This document shows, one piece after another, positions 1 through 10,446 of a DNA stretch of 36,043 bases. Position 1 is the stretch's first letter. Each line of letters starts with the position of its first letter. The notes under the pieces are model-generated. The model was not told the DNA's origin. It saw only the letters and a list, made by a program, of their open reading frames with translations, and did no database searches. The translations under genes and the position numbers were made by a program. Source of the DNA: Geothermobacter sp964501815 (GTDB taxonomy: Bacteria > Desulfobacterota > Desulfuromonadia > Desulfuromonadales > Geothermobacteraceae); contig CAZCUR010000018.1 of NCBI GenBank assembly GCA_964501815.1, positions 1 through 36,043 of the forward strand, in the 5' to 3' direction.

Positions 1-3
1 ACC

Positions 4-1440
<1,437 letters not shown>

Positions 1441-1449
1441 ACGTCAAGT

Positions 1450-1630
1450 CCTTTGCCGCCAGAACGCCAAGACGCCAAAAAATTCGAGATGGCCTTCCCT
1501 GGAAGCAAATATACAACGGATGCGTAACCTGCCGGGTGGATCCAAAGGAATATATTTCACCAAATTTTAAAATGATTTTAAACATATAAAGATCTTGGCC
1601 TTTCTTGGCGTCCTGGCGCCTTGGCGGCCA
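1450..1630. repeat. Imperfect inverted repeat built of 8-nt units (two arms, AT-rich centre)
   Basis: The gatB-mtnA gap holds two arms of about 30 bases, at roughly 1453-1482 and 1601-1630, that are reverse complements at 24 of 30 positions. Each arm is itself periodic: a CGCCAAGA-like octamer is repeated about three times. The 118 bases between the arms are conspicuously AT-rich compared with the surrounding genes. The right arm ends a few bases before the mtnA ribosome binding site. The arms could form a long hairpin in the mRNA or be the ends of a small non-autonomous element. No terminator T-run follows either arm. Function is unknown. Confidence 0.7.
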
Positions 1631-1646
1631 TAGAAGGAAAGAAATC

Positions 1647-2729
1647 ATGCAAACCAACATCCCGAACGCCTGTGCCGCCGCCGGTGGCGGCGGCGTGAAG
1701 CCGCTGCGCTATCTCAACGGCAAACTGCAGATGCTCGACCAGCGCCGGCTGCCGACCGAAGAGATCTGGCTGGAGTACAGTGATTACCGCGCCGTGGCCG
1801 AGGCGATCCGTGACATGGTGGTGCGCGGCGCCCCGGCCATCGGCTGCGCCGCCGCCTTTGGCGCCTGGTTCGGCGCGCGCGATATTGACACCGAGGATGT
1901 CGGGGATTTTCTGCGCCAGTTCGATCAGGTCTGTGACGTGCTGGCCGCCAGCCGGCCGACGGCGGTCAACCTCTTCTGGGCGCTGGAACGGATGAAGAAC
2001 TTTGTCCGCCTGCACCAGGACCGGCCGGTGCTGCAGCTCAAGATCGCCCTGGAATACGAAGCGCTGGCGATTTTCGAAGAGGACGAGCGCATCAACATGG
2101 ACATGGGACGCCACGGTCAGGAGCTGATTCCGGACGGCGCCCGCATTCTCACCCACTGCAACGCCGGCGCCCTGGCGACCGGCGGCTACGGCACCGCCCT
2201 CGGGGTCATCCGCGCCGCGGTCGCCGCCGGCAAAAAGGTCGAGGTCTTTGCCGATGAGACCCGCCCCTTTCTCCAGGGCGCGCGCCTGACCGCCTGGGAG
2301 CTGCAGCGCGACGGCATCCCCACCACCCTGATCTGTGACAACATGGCCGGCTACCTGATGAGCCAGGGGCGCATCGACTGCGTCATCGTCGGCGCCGACC
2401 GCATTGCCGCCAACGGCGATGTCGCCAACAAGATCGGCACCTACAGTGTCGCCGTCCTGGCAAAGGAGCACGGCATCCCCTTCTACGTCGCCGCGCCGAT
2501 TTCGACCATCGACTTCAGTCTCGCCGACGGCGGCGGCATCCCCATCGAACAGCGCAATGAGCGCGAGGTGACCCACATCGGCGACACCCGCGTCGCTCCC
2601 GAAGGGATTACCGTGTACAACCCGGCCTTTGACGTCACCCCGGCGCGTCTGGTCAGTGCCATCATCACCGAACGGGGCGTCGCCCGGGGGGACTATCCCA
2701 CCCGGCTCGCCGAACTGGCGCAAGGCTGA
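1647..2729 (+). CDS. mtnA: S-methyl-5-thioribose-1-phosphate isomerase
   Basis: MtnA converts 5-methylthioribose-1-phosphate to methylthioribulose-1-phosphate in the methionine salvage (or related MTA/5-deoxyribose) pathway. The 360-residue product carries the family motifs RGAPAIGCAAA, THCNAGALATGGYGTALG, FADETRPFLQGARLTAWEL and GADRIAANGDVANKIGTY. The predicted catalytic pair is C171 (in HCNAG) and D251 (in GADRI). I place the start at the ATG at 1647, behind AAGGA (1634-1638). An in-frame ATG at 1605 is open but its extra residues are encoded by the repeat arm, so it is unlikely. The stop is 4 bases before glnE, implying co-transcription. The close relative ribose-1,5-bisphosphate isomerase is a less likely alternative given the motifs and length. 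Confidence 0.93.
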   Translation: MQTNIPNACAAAGGGGVKPLRYLNGKLQMLDQRRLPTEEIWLEYSDYRAVAEAIRDMVVRGAPAIGCAAAFGAWFGARDIDTEDVGDFLRQFDQVCDVLAASRPTAVNLFWALERMKNFVRLHQDRPVLQLKIALEYEALAIFEEDERINMDMGRHGQELIPDGARILTHCNAGALATGGYGTALGVIRAAVAAGKKVEVFADETRPFLQGARLTAWELQRDGIPTTLICDNMAGYLMSQGRIDCVIVGADRIAANGDVANKIGTYSVAVLAKEHGIPFYVAAPISTIDFSLADGGGIPIEQRNEREVTHIGDTRVAPEGITVYNPAFDVTPARLVSAIITERGVARGDYPTRLAELAQG

Positions 2730-2733
2730 AAGG

Positions 2734-5700
2734 ATGGACAGGCAGGCTCTGGGGCAACAGCTGACCGAGGCCTGTGCCAGCCGCGACGATGCGGCCCTGG
2801 CACAACTCGCCACCGCCCATGGTTACCTTGAGCCGGGCAAAACCACGGCCAACCTGCTGCTGCTCAACGAGCTGGTACAAAACGCCGAACTGCTGGCGGC
2901 ACTCTTTTTGGAAGCCTGCCAAACGGCCGACCCGGATCAGGCCCTGAACAATCTGGAACGCCTGAGCTGGAATCTCGACCGGCAACTGCTGTTAACCGTG
3001 CTGCACCGGGAACAGCAGCGCCGGCAATTGCTGACGGTACTCGGCGGCTCCGCCTTTCTCACTTCCATTCTGTGTCGCAGCGCCGATTATTTTTCCCGTC
3101 TCTTTTTCGACGGCGATATCGAGCACATGGCCGACCAGGACACCATGGCCGACCAACTGCGCGCCCTGATTCCCGATGATGCCGATTTCGCCTCCCTGCA
3201 GCAGCTGCTGCGACGCTACAAATATCGCCAGATACTGCGCATCGGCGCCCGGGATTTGTGCGGCCTCGCCGAGTTCGAGGCAACCGGACGGGAACTGGCC
3301 GACCTGGCTTCCGCCTGCCTGCAACGCGCCTGGGAAATCTGCGAAAAACTGCTGCGCGCCGAGCACGGAACCCCGCTTCTGGACGTCGAGGGAGAGGCCT
3401 GCCCGCTCGAATCGGAATTCACCATCCTGGGCATGGGCAAACTCGGAGGACGTGAGCTCAATTTTTCCTCCGACATCGACCTGATGTTCTTCTATAGCAG
3501 CAACCAGGGGGCGACAACCGGCATTGACGACGGCCGCGGCGGACGAAGCGGCCGCATCAGCCTGCACAACTACTATTGCAAACTGGCGGAAATGATCACC
3601 CGCGCCCTGGGGCAGGTGACCGCCGACGGCTTCGTCTTCCGGGTCGATCTCAACCTGCGCCCCGAGGGAAGCCGGGGAGAGTTGGCGAATTCCCTGCACG
3701 GTGCCGAAATCTACTACGAAAGCTGGGGCCAGAGCTGGGAACGCACCGCCCTGCTCAAGGCACGCCCGGTGGCCGGCTCGATTCCGCTCGGCGAGCAGCT
3801 GCTCAAAATTCTTTCCCCCTTCATTTACCGCCGCTACCTCGACTACAGCATGATCGAGGATATGAAGGGGATGAAACAGCGCATCGACCAGAGCCTCGAG
3901 CGCAAGCAGGAAGGCGCCAGCAACCTCAAGCTGGGCCGCGGCGGCATCCGCGAGATCGAATTTTTCATCCAGGCCCTGCAGGTCATTCACGCCGGCAAGA
4001 ATCCGCGCCTGCGTGAACGCAACAGCCTGCAGGCCCTGGACCGGCTGCACGAAGAAGGGCTGGTTTCCGCCGAAGACCATGCCGTTTTGCGGGATGCCTA
4101 TATCTTTTTGCGCAACACCGAACATCGCATCCAGATGGTGCAGGAAGGGCAGACGCATTCGCTGCCCCAAAAGGACGAGGATCTCCGGACCCTGGCGCGC
4201 CGCTGCGGTTTCGATGCCACGGAAGCGTTTCTCGCCGAGTTGAACCGGCACCGTGAACAGGTCGCCGAACTGTTCCAGAGCCTGTTCCACTCGGCGAAGG
4301 AGGAGAGCAAAGAGGCCATCGATCCTGAGATCGCTCCGTTTTTCGCGACCGACACCGATACGGGCCTGCTCAAGGACATGCTTGAAGCCCGCGGGTTCAC
4401 CAACCCGGACGCGGCCTTTGAGGCGATTCAGACCATCCTCCACGGGCCGCCTCACAATCCCCTGTCCACCCGGTCACGCCGGCATCTCCAGACCCTGGCG
4501 CCCTTGTTCCTCAAGGCGGTCTTCGAGGCTCCGGAACCGGAAATGGCCCTGGCCAATCTGGAACGCTTTCTGGTCGCACTCAGGGCGCGCGCCACGTTTT
4601 TTTCTCTGCTGATCGAAAACCGCGACGTGGTCAAGGTGCTGGTCGACCTTTTCGCCACCAGTCAGTTTCTGTCCCGCATCTTCATCCAGAGTCCGCAGAT
4701 TCTCGACATTCTGGTCAGTCGCGGCGACCACGTTGAAATCAAGGATTTGGACCAGTTTCGGGAAGAACTGACGGAACAGCTGGCTCTGGTCGAAAGCTAC
4801 GAAGACCGGCTCGATATCCTGCGCCGCTTTCGCAAGGAGGAAATGCTGCGCATCGCCCTGGATGACATCCACGGCCTCAGCCTGCAGGGCCAGACCGCCC
4901 GGCAGCTGTCCGAACTGGCGGAAGCCTGTCTGGAACAGGCCGTGGAACTGGCGCGCGCCGAGCTGACTCCGCGCTTCGGTCTGCCGTTCGATACGGACGG
5001 CAAACCGGCCCGTTTTGCCATTCTCGGCATGGGCAAGCTGGGAGGGCGCGAACTGAACTACCACTCCGACCTCGACCTGATCTTCATCTACGACGGGGAC
5101 GGGGAAACCCGGCCGGTGGAAGGGACCGACCCCGATCGCTTCCGGCCCCAGAACAACCGGGAATATTTTGCCCGACTGGCGCAACGAATCATTTCAGTAC
5201 TGACTCTGGTCACCACCGAAGGGCGCGTTTACGAAATTGATACCCGGCTGCGCCCGTCGGGGAATCAGGGGCCGCTGGTTACCAGCCTGCCGGCCTTTGA
5301 ACAGTATCACGCCGAATCGGCCCAGCTCTGGGAACGCCAGGCACTGACCAAGGCCCGGCCCATGTGCGGACCCGCCACATTCCTGAAACAGCTTGCCGAC
5401 ACAGTCACCGCCATCATCTACAGACAGGGGCTGCCCGTCGGTGCTGAAGCAGAAATCTTACGGCTGCGCCGGCGCATGGAAATGGAAATTGCCCGCGAAC
5501 AGGCCGACCATTTCAATATCAAAACCGGGCGCGGTGGCATGGTTGATGTGGAATTCATCTGCCAGCTGCTGCAACTGCGCCATGGGCACAATTACCCGTC
5601 GGTGCGCCGGACCAATACCATCGAAGCCATGATGGCCCTGCAGAAAGAAGGCCTGCTGACAGAAGAGGACTGCCGCATCCTCATGGACGGTTACAAGTTT

Positions 5701-5928
5701 CTGCGCCGGCTGGAGAACAAGCTGCGTCTGGTTCATGACCAGTCCGTCAACGAACTTTCCACCGAACCGGGCTATTTGAGAAAACTGGCCCTGCGCCTCG
5801 GCTATTCCAATCAGGACGGCCGGCCGGAAGAGGCTCTCCTCAGAGACTACCGCTCGGTCACCGAACAGGTGCGCCGGATTTTCAACCGCTTCTTTTCACC
5901 GGATGAAGCCGGCGACACGCCAGTCTGA
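2734..5928 (+). CDS. glnE: Bifunctional glutamine synthetase adenylyltransferase / adenylyl-removing enzyme
   Basis: GlnE attaches AMP to, and removes it from, a tyrosine of glutamine synthetase, under PII control, and so tunes ammonia assimilation. The 1064-residue protein has the diagnostic tandem nucleotidyltransferase halves. The N-terminal deadenylylase centre is GMGKLGGRELNFSSDIDL (aspartates D247 and D249). The C-terminal adenylylase centre is GMGKLGGRELNYHSDLDL (D779 and D781). Each is followed by an RGGIREIEFF- or RGGMVDVEF-type element. It is somewhat longer than the E. coli enzyme (about 946 residues). The chosen ATG follows AAGG with 8-base spacing. A longer in-frame start at 2629 would overlap mtnA by about 100 bases and is rejected. 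Both active sites look intact. Confidence 0.96.
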   Translation: MDRQALGQQLTEACASRDDAALAQLATAHGYLEPGKTTANLLLLNELVQNAELLAALFLEACQTADPDQALNNLERLSWNLDRQLLLTVLHREQQRRQLLTVLGGSAFLTSILCRSADYFSRLFFDGDIEHMADQDTMADQLRALIPDDADFASLQQLLRRYKYRQILRIGARDLCGLAEFEATGRELADLASACLQRAWEICEKLLRAEHGTPLLDVEGEACPLESEFTILGMGKLGGRELNFSSDIDLMFFYSSNQGATTGIDDGRGGRSGRISLHNYYCKLAEMITRALGQVTADGFVFRVDLNLRPEGSRGELANSLHGAEIYYESWGQSWERTALLKARPVAGSIPLGEQLLKILSPFIYRRYLDYSMIEDMKGMKQRIDQSLERKQEGASNLKLGRGGIREIEFFIQALQVIHAGKNPRLRERNSLQALDRLHEEGLVSAEDHAVLRDAYIFLRNTEHRIQMVQEGQTHSLPQKDEDLRTLARRCGFDATEAFLAELNRHREQVAELFQSLFHSAKEESKEAIDPEIAPFFATDTDTGLLKDMLEARGFTNPDAAFEAIQTILHGPPHNPLSTRSRRHLQTLAPLFLKAVFEAPEPEMALANLERFLVALRARATFFSLLIENRDVVKVLVDLFATSQFLSRIFIQSPQILDILVSRGDHVEIKDLDQFREELTEQLALVESYEDRLDILRRFRKEEMLRIALDDIHGLSLQGQTARQLSELAEACLEQAVELARAELTPRFGLPFDTDGKPARFAILGMGKLGGRELNYHSDLDLIFIYDGDGETRPVEGTDPDRFRPQNNREYFARLAQRIISVLTLVTTEGRVYEIDTRLRPSGNQGPLVTSLPAFEQYHAESAQLWERQALTKARPMCGPATFLKQLADTVTAIIYRQGLPVGAEAEILRLRRRMEMEIAREQADHFNIKTGRGGMVDVEFICQLLQLRHGHNYPSVRRTNTIEAMMALQKEGLLTEEDCRILMDGYKFLRRLENKLRLVHDQSVNELSTEPGYLRKLALRLGYSNQDGRPEEALLRDYRSVTEQVRRIFNRFFSPDEAGDTPV

Positions 5929-5981
5929 GTCATTGTCAACCCCGGAAAAATCTGGAACAATGGCGGCTTGAAGGAGGGGAT

Positions 5982-7880
5982 ATGGCCAAACAGATCTGGG
6001 TTATCGATGATGACGCCAGCATCCGCAAGCTCTTGTCGGAGGCCCTGAAACTGAGGGGCTATCAGGTGACCACCTTTTCCCGGGCGGAAACCGCTCTGGA
6101 GGCCCTTGAAACCGCCACCGCCGATCTGATTCTGGTCGATTTGATGCTGCCGGGGCAAAACGGCATCGAATTCTGTCGCGAGGTCAGAACCAGACCCGAC
6201 TGCGCCGACCTGCCCCTGGTGCTGATGACCGCCTTTTCCCAACGCGCCGAAGAGCTGCTGCACGAACAGGAGCCGCTCAACATCCTCGACTGCCTGTTCA
6301 AGCCCTTCAATCTCGATCGGCTGCAGCAGCGCATCGCCGAAATTCTCGGGCAACCGGCGCCGGCGGCGGCCCGGGGGGAAATCACCATCAGCGGCGACCT
6401 TGAGGAAACCCCCTTTGCCCAGCTCCTGCACAACCTCTACAGCCTCAAAAGCACCGGCCTGCTGACCCTGGTGCGCGGCTCGGTCAAAAAGGTCGTTTAC
6501 ATCCACAACGGCTATCCCATTTTCGCCCGTTCCAACCTGGTACGCGAGTGCCTGGGCCAGATGCTGGTGGATGACGGCATCATCACCACCGAACAGTGCG
6601 AAGCGTCCCTGCAACAGGTGCGGGAAACCGGACGGCTGCAGGGAACGGTGCTGATCGACATGGGCCTGCTCACGCCGCATCAACTTCAGGACGTCCTGAA
6701 ACAGCAGATCGTGAGCAAACTGCTGGAAATCTTTTCCTGGCCCGACGGCAGTTACCAGTTCATCCAGGGGCGGGATTTCAAAAAGGGCATCACCCGAATC
6801 GACCTGTCGCCGGCCGCCCTCATCTACCAGGGAATTGTCAGGCACTACGACCAGGACCGCATCCACGCCATCCTGAATGCCAAACAACACCTCTACCCCT
6901 GCAAAGCGCAAAGCCCCGCCTATCGTTACCAGGACATGGGTCTGGACCGGCACGGCCGGAAAGTTTTCGATCTGTGCGACGGCATGACCACTCTGGCGGG
7001 GATTCGCGAGCAGTTTCCGCTGACCCGCAGGGAAACCGACCAGGTGCTCGCCGCCCTGATTGTCGCCGAAATGGTTGAACTGCTCGATACCCCCGTTGCC
7101 GAGGAGAACGAAGAGAGCGAGTTGAGCGCCGAGCAGGCGCAATTTCGCGAGACTTTTTTGCGCGAATACGGCCAGCTGATGAAATGCAATTACTTTGAAT
7201 TGTTCGGCGTCCCCGAAAACGCGCCGAGAGCGGTGTTGCGCAAGGCCTATTTCCGCATGGCGAAAAAGTATCACCCCGACCGGTTCCTGCAAACAGGGGT
7301 CAGCGACGACCTGCGCCAGAAGGCCAACGAGCTGTTCCAGCATCTGAGTCAGGCCTATGAAACCCTGTCCGACCCCAAAGCCTGCAGCCAATACCGCACC
7401 CGGCTCAAGCAGGAAAAAGGCGAGGCAGGTCCGCGGGTCGAGGATGTGCTTAAGGCGGAAACCGCCTTCCAGAAAGGCCGCCATCTCAACCGCAGCCGCC
7501 GTTTTGCCGAAGCTCTCAAGGAGCTGGAGATCTGCATGCGCTACAGCCCCGAGGAGCCGGAATACATCACGCAATACGCCTGGGCTTTGTATCGGTGTTC
7601 CAAGGACAATCCGGCCGAGCGCGAACGGGCGTTGCAACTGCTGCAGAAATCAGCTTATCTCAACGCCGAAATCGATCAGACGCATCTCTATCTGGGGCTG
7701 ATTCTCAAGGACCAGGGGCGTGACCGGGAAGCGGAAAAACGCTTCGAGATGGCCATCCGCTGCAATCCCGATTGTACCGAGGCCCTGCGGGAACTGCGCC
7801 TGTACAATATGCGCCGGGAAAAGGAAGCTCGGGAGAATCGCGGCAAGGGCCTGTTCGGCCGACTCTTGCGCAAGGACTGA
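5982..7880 (+). CDS. Response regulator: receiver, DUF4388, J-domain and TPR-like repeats
   Basis: This is a 632-residue cytoplasmic signalling protein with an unusual domain chain. Residues 1-125 are a receiver with the acidic cluster D9-D11, phospho-acceptor D53, T83 and K107-P108, all intact. Residues about 132-300 resemble the DUF4388/PATAN domain (start GDLEETPFAQLLHNLY) with an adjoining helical region. Residues about 395-465 form a DnaJ-type J-domain with the HPD signature at 431-433. Residues about 480-610 look like TPR repeats. There is no DNA-binding or enzymatic output domain, so protein interaction, perhaps recruitment of a DnaK, is the likely output. It starts behind a strong AAGGAGGGG site, 53 bases after glnE. 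No histidine kinase is adjacent. Similar architectures occur in Desulfuromonadia and myxobacteria, but their function is not established. Confidence 0.88.
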   Translation: MAKQIWVIDDDASIRKLLSEALKLRGYQVTTFSRAETALEALETATADLILVDLMLPGQNGIEFCREVRTRPDCADLPLVLMTAFSQRAEELLHEQEPLNILDCLFKPFNLDRLQQRIAEILGQPAPAAARGEITISGDLEETPFAQLLHNLYSLKSTGLLTLVRGSVKKVVYIHNGYPIFARSNLVRECLGQMLVDDGIITTEQCEASLQQVRETGRLQGTVLIDMGLLTPHQLQDVLKQQIVSKLLEIFSWPDGSYQFIQGRDFKKGITRIDLSPAALIYQGIVRHYDQDRIHAILNAKQHLYPCKAQSPAYRYQDMGLDRHGRKVFDLCDGMTTLAGIREQFPLTRRETDQVLAALIVAEMVELLDTPVAEENEESELSAEQAQFRETFLREYGQLMKCNYFELFGVPENAPRAVLRKAYFRMAKKYHPDRFLQTGVSDDLRQKANELFQHLSQAYETLSDPKACSQYRTRLKQEKGEAGPRVEDVLKAETAFQKGRHLNRSRRFAEALKELEICMRYSPEEPEYITQYAWALYRCSKDNPAERERALQLLQKSAYLNAEIDQTHLYLGLILKDQGRDREAEKRFEMAIRCNPDCTEALRELRLYNMRREKEARENRGKGLFGRLLRKD

Positions 7881-7900
7881 CCCGCCGCTTGTACGACCTG

Positions 7901-8611
7901 TCAGGCCTGCAGGCAGCGGCCGGACCTGGTATCCAGGTCATCGGCAAAGAGGAAGGAACGGGCCTGCCGCCAGGCCTCTTCGCCGCAGCGGCTGCGAATC
8001 CGGTCAAAGTAGCCGTTGACTATCAGCCCGCGCAACTGCCGGTTGAGCTCCCTTTCCAAATGCAGGAACAAAAGACCGGTGCCATACCCCCCTTCCCGGT
8101 CAGGCCGGGCCGGGAAGGAGTAGAGAACCAGTCCTTCCATGTCAAATGTGCACTCATTGAGGGAAAAGGAAAGCCTGACGGCTTCATCCCGGGCCAGCTC
8201 GCGCGGAAAGAGCATCCGGCACCCCCGGTCGGACAAACAGGTGAGCCGGACCGGCCAATCCTGCCCCCGGCAATGGGCGACAGCGGGGACATCGAGGCCG
8301 ATGCGCAGATGGCGGCGGGGCGGCTGATGGAATTTACGTTCCAACGTGGTGTAGAGACTCTCAATCCGCAACGGCAGGGAAAGACGATCGAGGCCGCTGT
8401 AGTGTGAATCGCTCAGCCAGATAACCGGCTGGAACCGGTCAGGCGTGTAGTGTCCTTCGTAGGCCACCACGACCACACCGTCTTCGGCATCCTGGTCCAC
8501 CAGATAGCCCCACTCTTCGAGCAGGTGGCCCAGCATCAGCCGCAACGAGCCATCCGGAACCTCGATGCGCACCTTTTTACGCGGCCGGTCAGTCGTCCTG
8601 TCTGCCAGCAT
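7901..8611 (-). CDS. PilZ-domain protein with a degenerate receiver-like N-terminus
   Basis: A 236-residue protein. The C-terminal half (about 97-215) has the PilZ c-di-GMP-binding signature: RRHLR at 99-103 and LSDRG around S127-G130. The usual Asp/Asn two residues before that Ser is replaced by Cys, so ligand binding may be altered. Residues about 15-90 look like a receiver fold that has lost its aspartates (for example LGHLLEEWGYLV); this is my inference. The start ATG at 8611 follows GGGAGG and overlaps the end of the phosphatase gene by 23 bases, so the two genes are translationally linked. A longer open frame to 8965 is just the opposite reading of the phosphatase gene. It ends 20 bases from the convergent response regulator gene. 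Confidence 0.8.
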   Translation of the reverse strand: MLADRTTDRPRKKVRIEVPDGSLRLMLGHLLEEWGYLVDQDAEDGVVVVAYEGHYTPDRFQPVIWLSDSHYSGLDRLSLPLRIESLYTTLERKFHQPPRRHLRIGLDVPAVAHCRGQDWPVRLTCLSDRGCRMLFPRELARDEAVRLSFSLNECTFDMEGLVLYSFPARPDREGGYGTGLLFLHLERELNRQLRGLIVNGYFDRIRSRCGEEAWRQARSFLFADDLDTRSGRCLQA

Positions 8612-9392
8612 TGTCGCCTCCCAACCCTTTGTGCATGTCCACAACCAGCGCCGTACAATCGTCCTCCGGCGGTTCGGAGACTCCGAACCTGCGCAAGGAC
8701 TGAAATATCTCTTCGAGAAACTCCATATGGTCACCGCGGCTGTCGAGCAACAGACGCACCAGCCGGCGGCGACCGTAAAATTCGCGCCGGGCGTTACTGG
8801 CTTCGACAATCCCGTCGGTAAAGAGCAGAAACCGGTCCCCGGGCAAAAAGCGAAAATTCGCCAGATCGAGTTCCGGCGCATCAAAATAACCGATGGGCTG
8901 TCCGGTCGCGGCCAGCTCGAACAGCTGCTTTCCCCGACGCACCACCGGCGCCACATGGCCGGCATTGACGTAGTGCATGCGCAGCGTCCCCGGGTGAATC
9001 ACACCGCAAAACAGGGTGGCGGAAAAATAGTGATCCAGCATTTGCGACCGTTTGGCAAACAGGCGCAGAAACGTATTGAGTTCGCGCACCATGCGCAGCG
9101 GATCACAGTCCTCCGTCGCGCTGCGGTGAATAAAGCCGTACAAAAGCCCCATAATCAGGGAGGCCTGTAAACCGTGACCGGTCACGTCGCCGACAAAGAT
9201 CAGCTGACAGCCGTCGCCCAGGGTGATGAAGTCGAAAAAGTCGCCGCCGACCCCCTGCGCCATACGGTTTTTCACCCCGATGCAGCTCCAGCTGCACAAA
9301 GGCGAACTTTTGGGGAAAAGCAGTTGCTGCACCCCGGTTGCCAGGTCCAGATCCAGGCTGGTGCTGCGATGGCTTTTCCCACTTATCGACAT
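8589..9392 (-). CDS. PP2C/SpoIIE-type (RsbU-like) serine phosphatase
   Basis: A 267-residue stand-alone phosphatase of the SpoIIE/RsbU PPM family. These enzymes dephosphorylate anti-anti-sigma or other regulatory proteins, using Mn/Mg. The family landmarks are in order: GGDFFDF (first metal-binding Asp), FVGDVTGHGLQASLIMG (second Asp), YVNAGHVAPVV, GQPIGYFD, GDRFLLFTDGIVEA and EPPEDDCTALVV near the end. It has no sensor domain, only about 45 residues precede the core, so input must come from a partner. RBS: AAAGGAAGG before the ATG. It is the first gene of a two-gene unit with the PilZ protein. A good sigma-70 promoter lies 160-190 bases upstream. Confidence 0.9.
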   Translation of the reverse strand: MSISGKSHRSTSLDLDLATGVQQLLFPKSSPLCSWSCIGVKNRMAQGVGGDFFDFITLGDGCQLIFVGDVTGHGLQASLIMGLLYGFIHRSATEDCDPLRMVRELNTFLRLFAKRSQMLDHYFSATLFCGVIHPGTLRMHYVNAGHVAPVVRRGKQLFELAATGQPIGYFDAPELDLANFRFLPGDRFLLFTDGIVEASNARREFYGRRRLVRLLLDSRGDHMEFLEEIFQSLRRFGVSEPPEDDCTALVVDMHKGLGGDNAGRQDD

Positions 9393-9558
9393 GCCGGACG
9401 CCTTCCTTTAAGAAACAGAAGATATCGGCCGATCGCCGGGCGGAGGGCAGACCTGTCAGGTCAGAGAAACACGCAGGAAGGAATGGAATGAAAGAGAGTG
9501 CCCCGACACCGCCCGTTGCCGCCGACCGCGCCTGCCGGCGGCACCGGTTTATGGGAAA

Positions 9559-9586
9559 AGTATAACCAAGCCTGAACGATTGCCAA
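9559..9586 (-). promoter_or_regulatory. Sigma-70 promoter for the phosphatase-PilZ unit
   Basis: On the minus strand, TTGGCA (9586-9581) is separated by 16 bases from TATACT (9564-9559). Each hexamer matches the consensus at five of six positions. It lies just downstream of the ttcA stop codon and points at the phosphatase gene. The predicted leader is about 160 nt. This leader contains a 7-bp perfect stem (9517-9523 with 9537-9543) of unknown role. Confidence 0.6.
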
Positions 9587-9595
9587 CAAAGGGGG

Positions 9596-10372
9596 CTATT
9601 TTTTCTTTTCCAGAAACGAATTGTAGGCGGGATCAAGCAGGTGCCGGGGGTGCAGGTTGCCCAGGGCGCCGATCAGGCTGCGCTTGATTTGGGGAATCTC
9701 CTGGCGCAGGTCGCGCAAAAGCTGCTTCATGCGCTGGCGCTTCTGGTCCACCTCGCCACAGACCGGACAGGCGCAGCAGATTACCGGCAGCTGCTGCTCT
9801 CGGGCGAAGCGGATGATATCCCCCTCCTCGACATAGACCAGCGGACGAATGACGGTGTGCCGGCCGTTGTCGGCTCTGAGTTTGGGACTCATCGCCTTGA
9901 GGCTGCCGACATAGAACTGGTTGAGCAGCAACGTTTCGACGAAATCGTCCAGATGGTGCCCCAGGGCGATCTTGTTGCAGCCGAGCTCGTCGGCCAGGGA
10001 GTAGAGGATACCGCGCCGCAGACGGGCACAGAAGGAACAGTAGGAAGATCCGGGGCGGCGTTTGGTTTCGATGATTTCATAGGCGTTGGTCGATTCCATG
10101 CGATACGCGAAACCAAAATCGCGCAAGTGCTGCGCGATCACCTCTTTTCGAAATCCGGGAAATCCGGAATCGACCGTAGCCGCCACCAGTTCATACTTCA
10201 CCGGTGCCCGGCGCCGCAGGCTGTCGAGGATGTGCAGCAGGGTGTAGGAGTCCTTGCCGCCGGAAACACCGACGAGAATCCGGTCTCCTTCTTCGATCAG
10301 GTTGAAATCGCCGATCGCCTTGCCGACCGCCTTGCGCAGACGGTGAAACAGGGGGGTCTCTTCAATCGCCAT
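9596..10372 (-). CDS. ttcA: tRNA 2-thiocytidine(32) synthetase TtcA (PP-loop ATPase)
   Basis: TtcA thiolates cytidine 32 of certain tRNAs, using ATP and a [4Fe-4S] cluster. The 258-residue protein has the PP-loop SGGKDS at 37-42, a CSFC motif giving cluster cysteines C112 and C115, and a later cysteine group CCACPVC (199-205) that should supply the third ligand. GHHLDDFVET (138-147) is also typical. The start follows GGAGG with good spacing. It is 74 bases downstream of the RND pump on the same strand and may be its distal cotranscribed gene, although the function is unrelated. A general PP-loop ATPase of the TtcA/TtuA group is the only alternative I would consider. Confidence 0.9.
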   Translation of the reverse strand: MAIEETPLFHRLRKAVGKAIGDFNLIEEGDRILVGVSGGKDSYTLLHILDSLRRRAPVKYELVAATVDSGFPGFRKEVIAQHLRDFGFAYRMESTNAYEIIETKRRPGSSYCSFCARLRRGILYSLADELGCNKIALGHHLDDFVETLLLNQFYVGSLKAMSPKLRADNGRHTVIRPLVYVEEGDIIRFAREQQLPVICCACPVCGEVDQKRQRMKQLLRDLRQEIPQIKRSLIGALGNLHPRHLLDPAYNSFLEKKK

Positions 10373-10446
10373 GATACACCTCCGCCCGATCCCCGACGGG
10401 ACCGAGGCGCCTTTGTACCCGATTTGCCGGCACCAGGCAAGTCCGA

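Noticed and set aside
1605..1646. Earlier in-frame ATG for mtnA
   Set aside because: The 14 extra codons are encoded by the periodic repeat arm, while the ATG at 1647 has a proper AAGGA.
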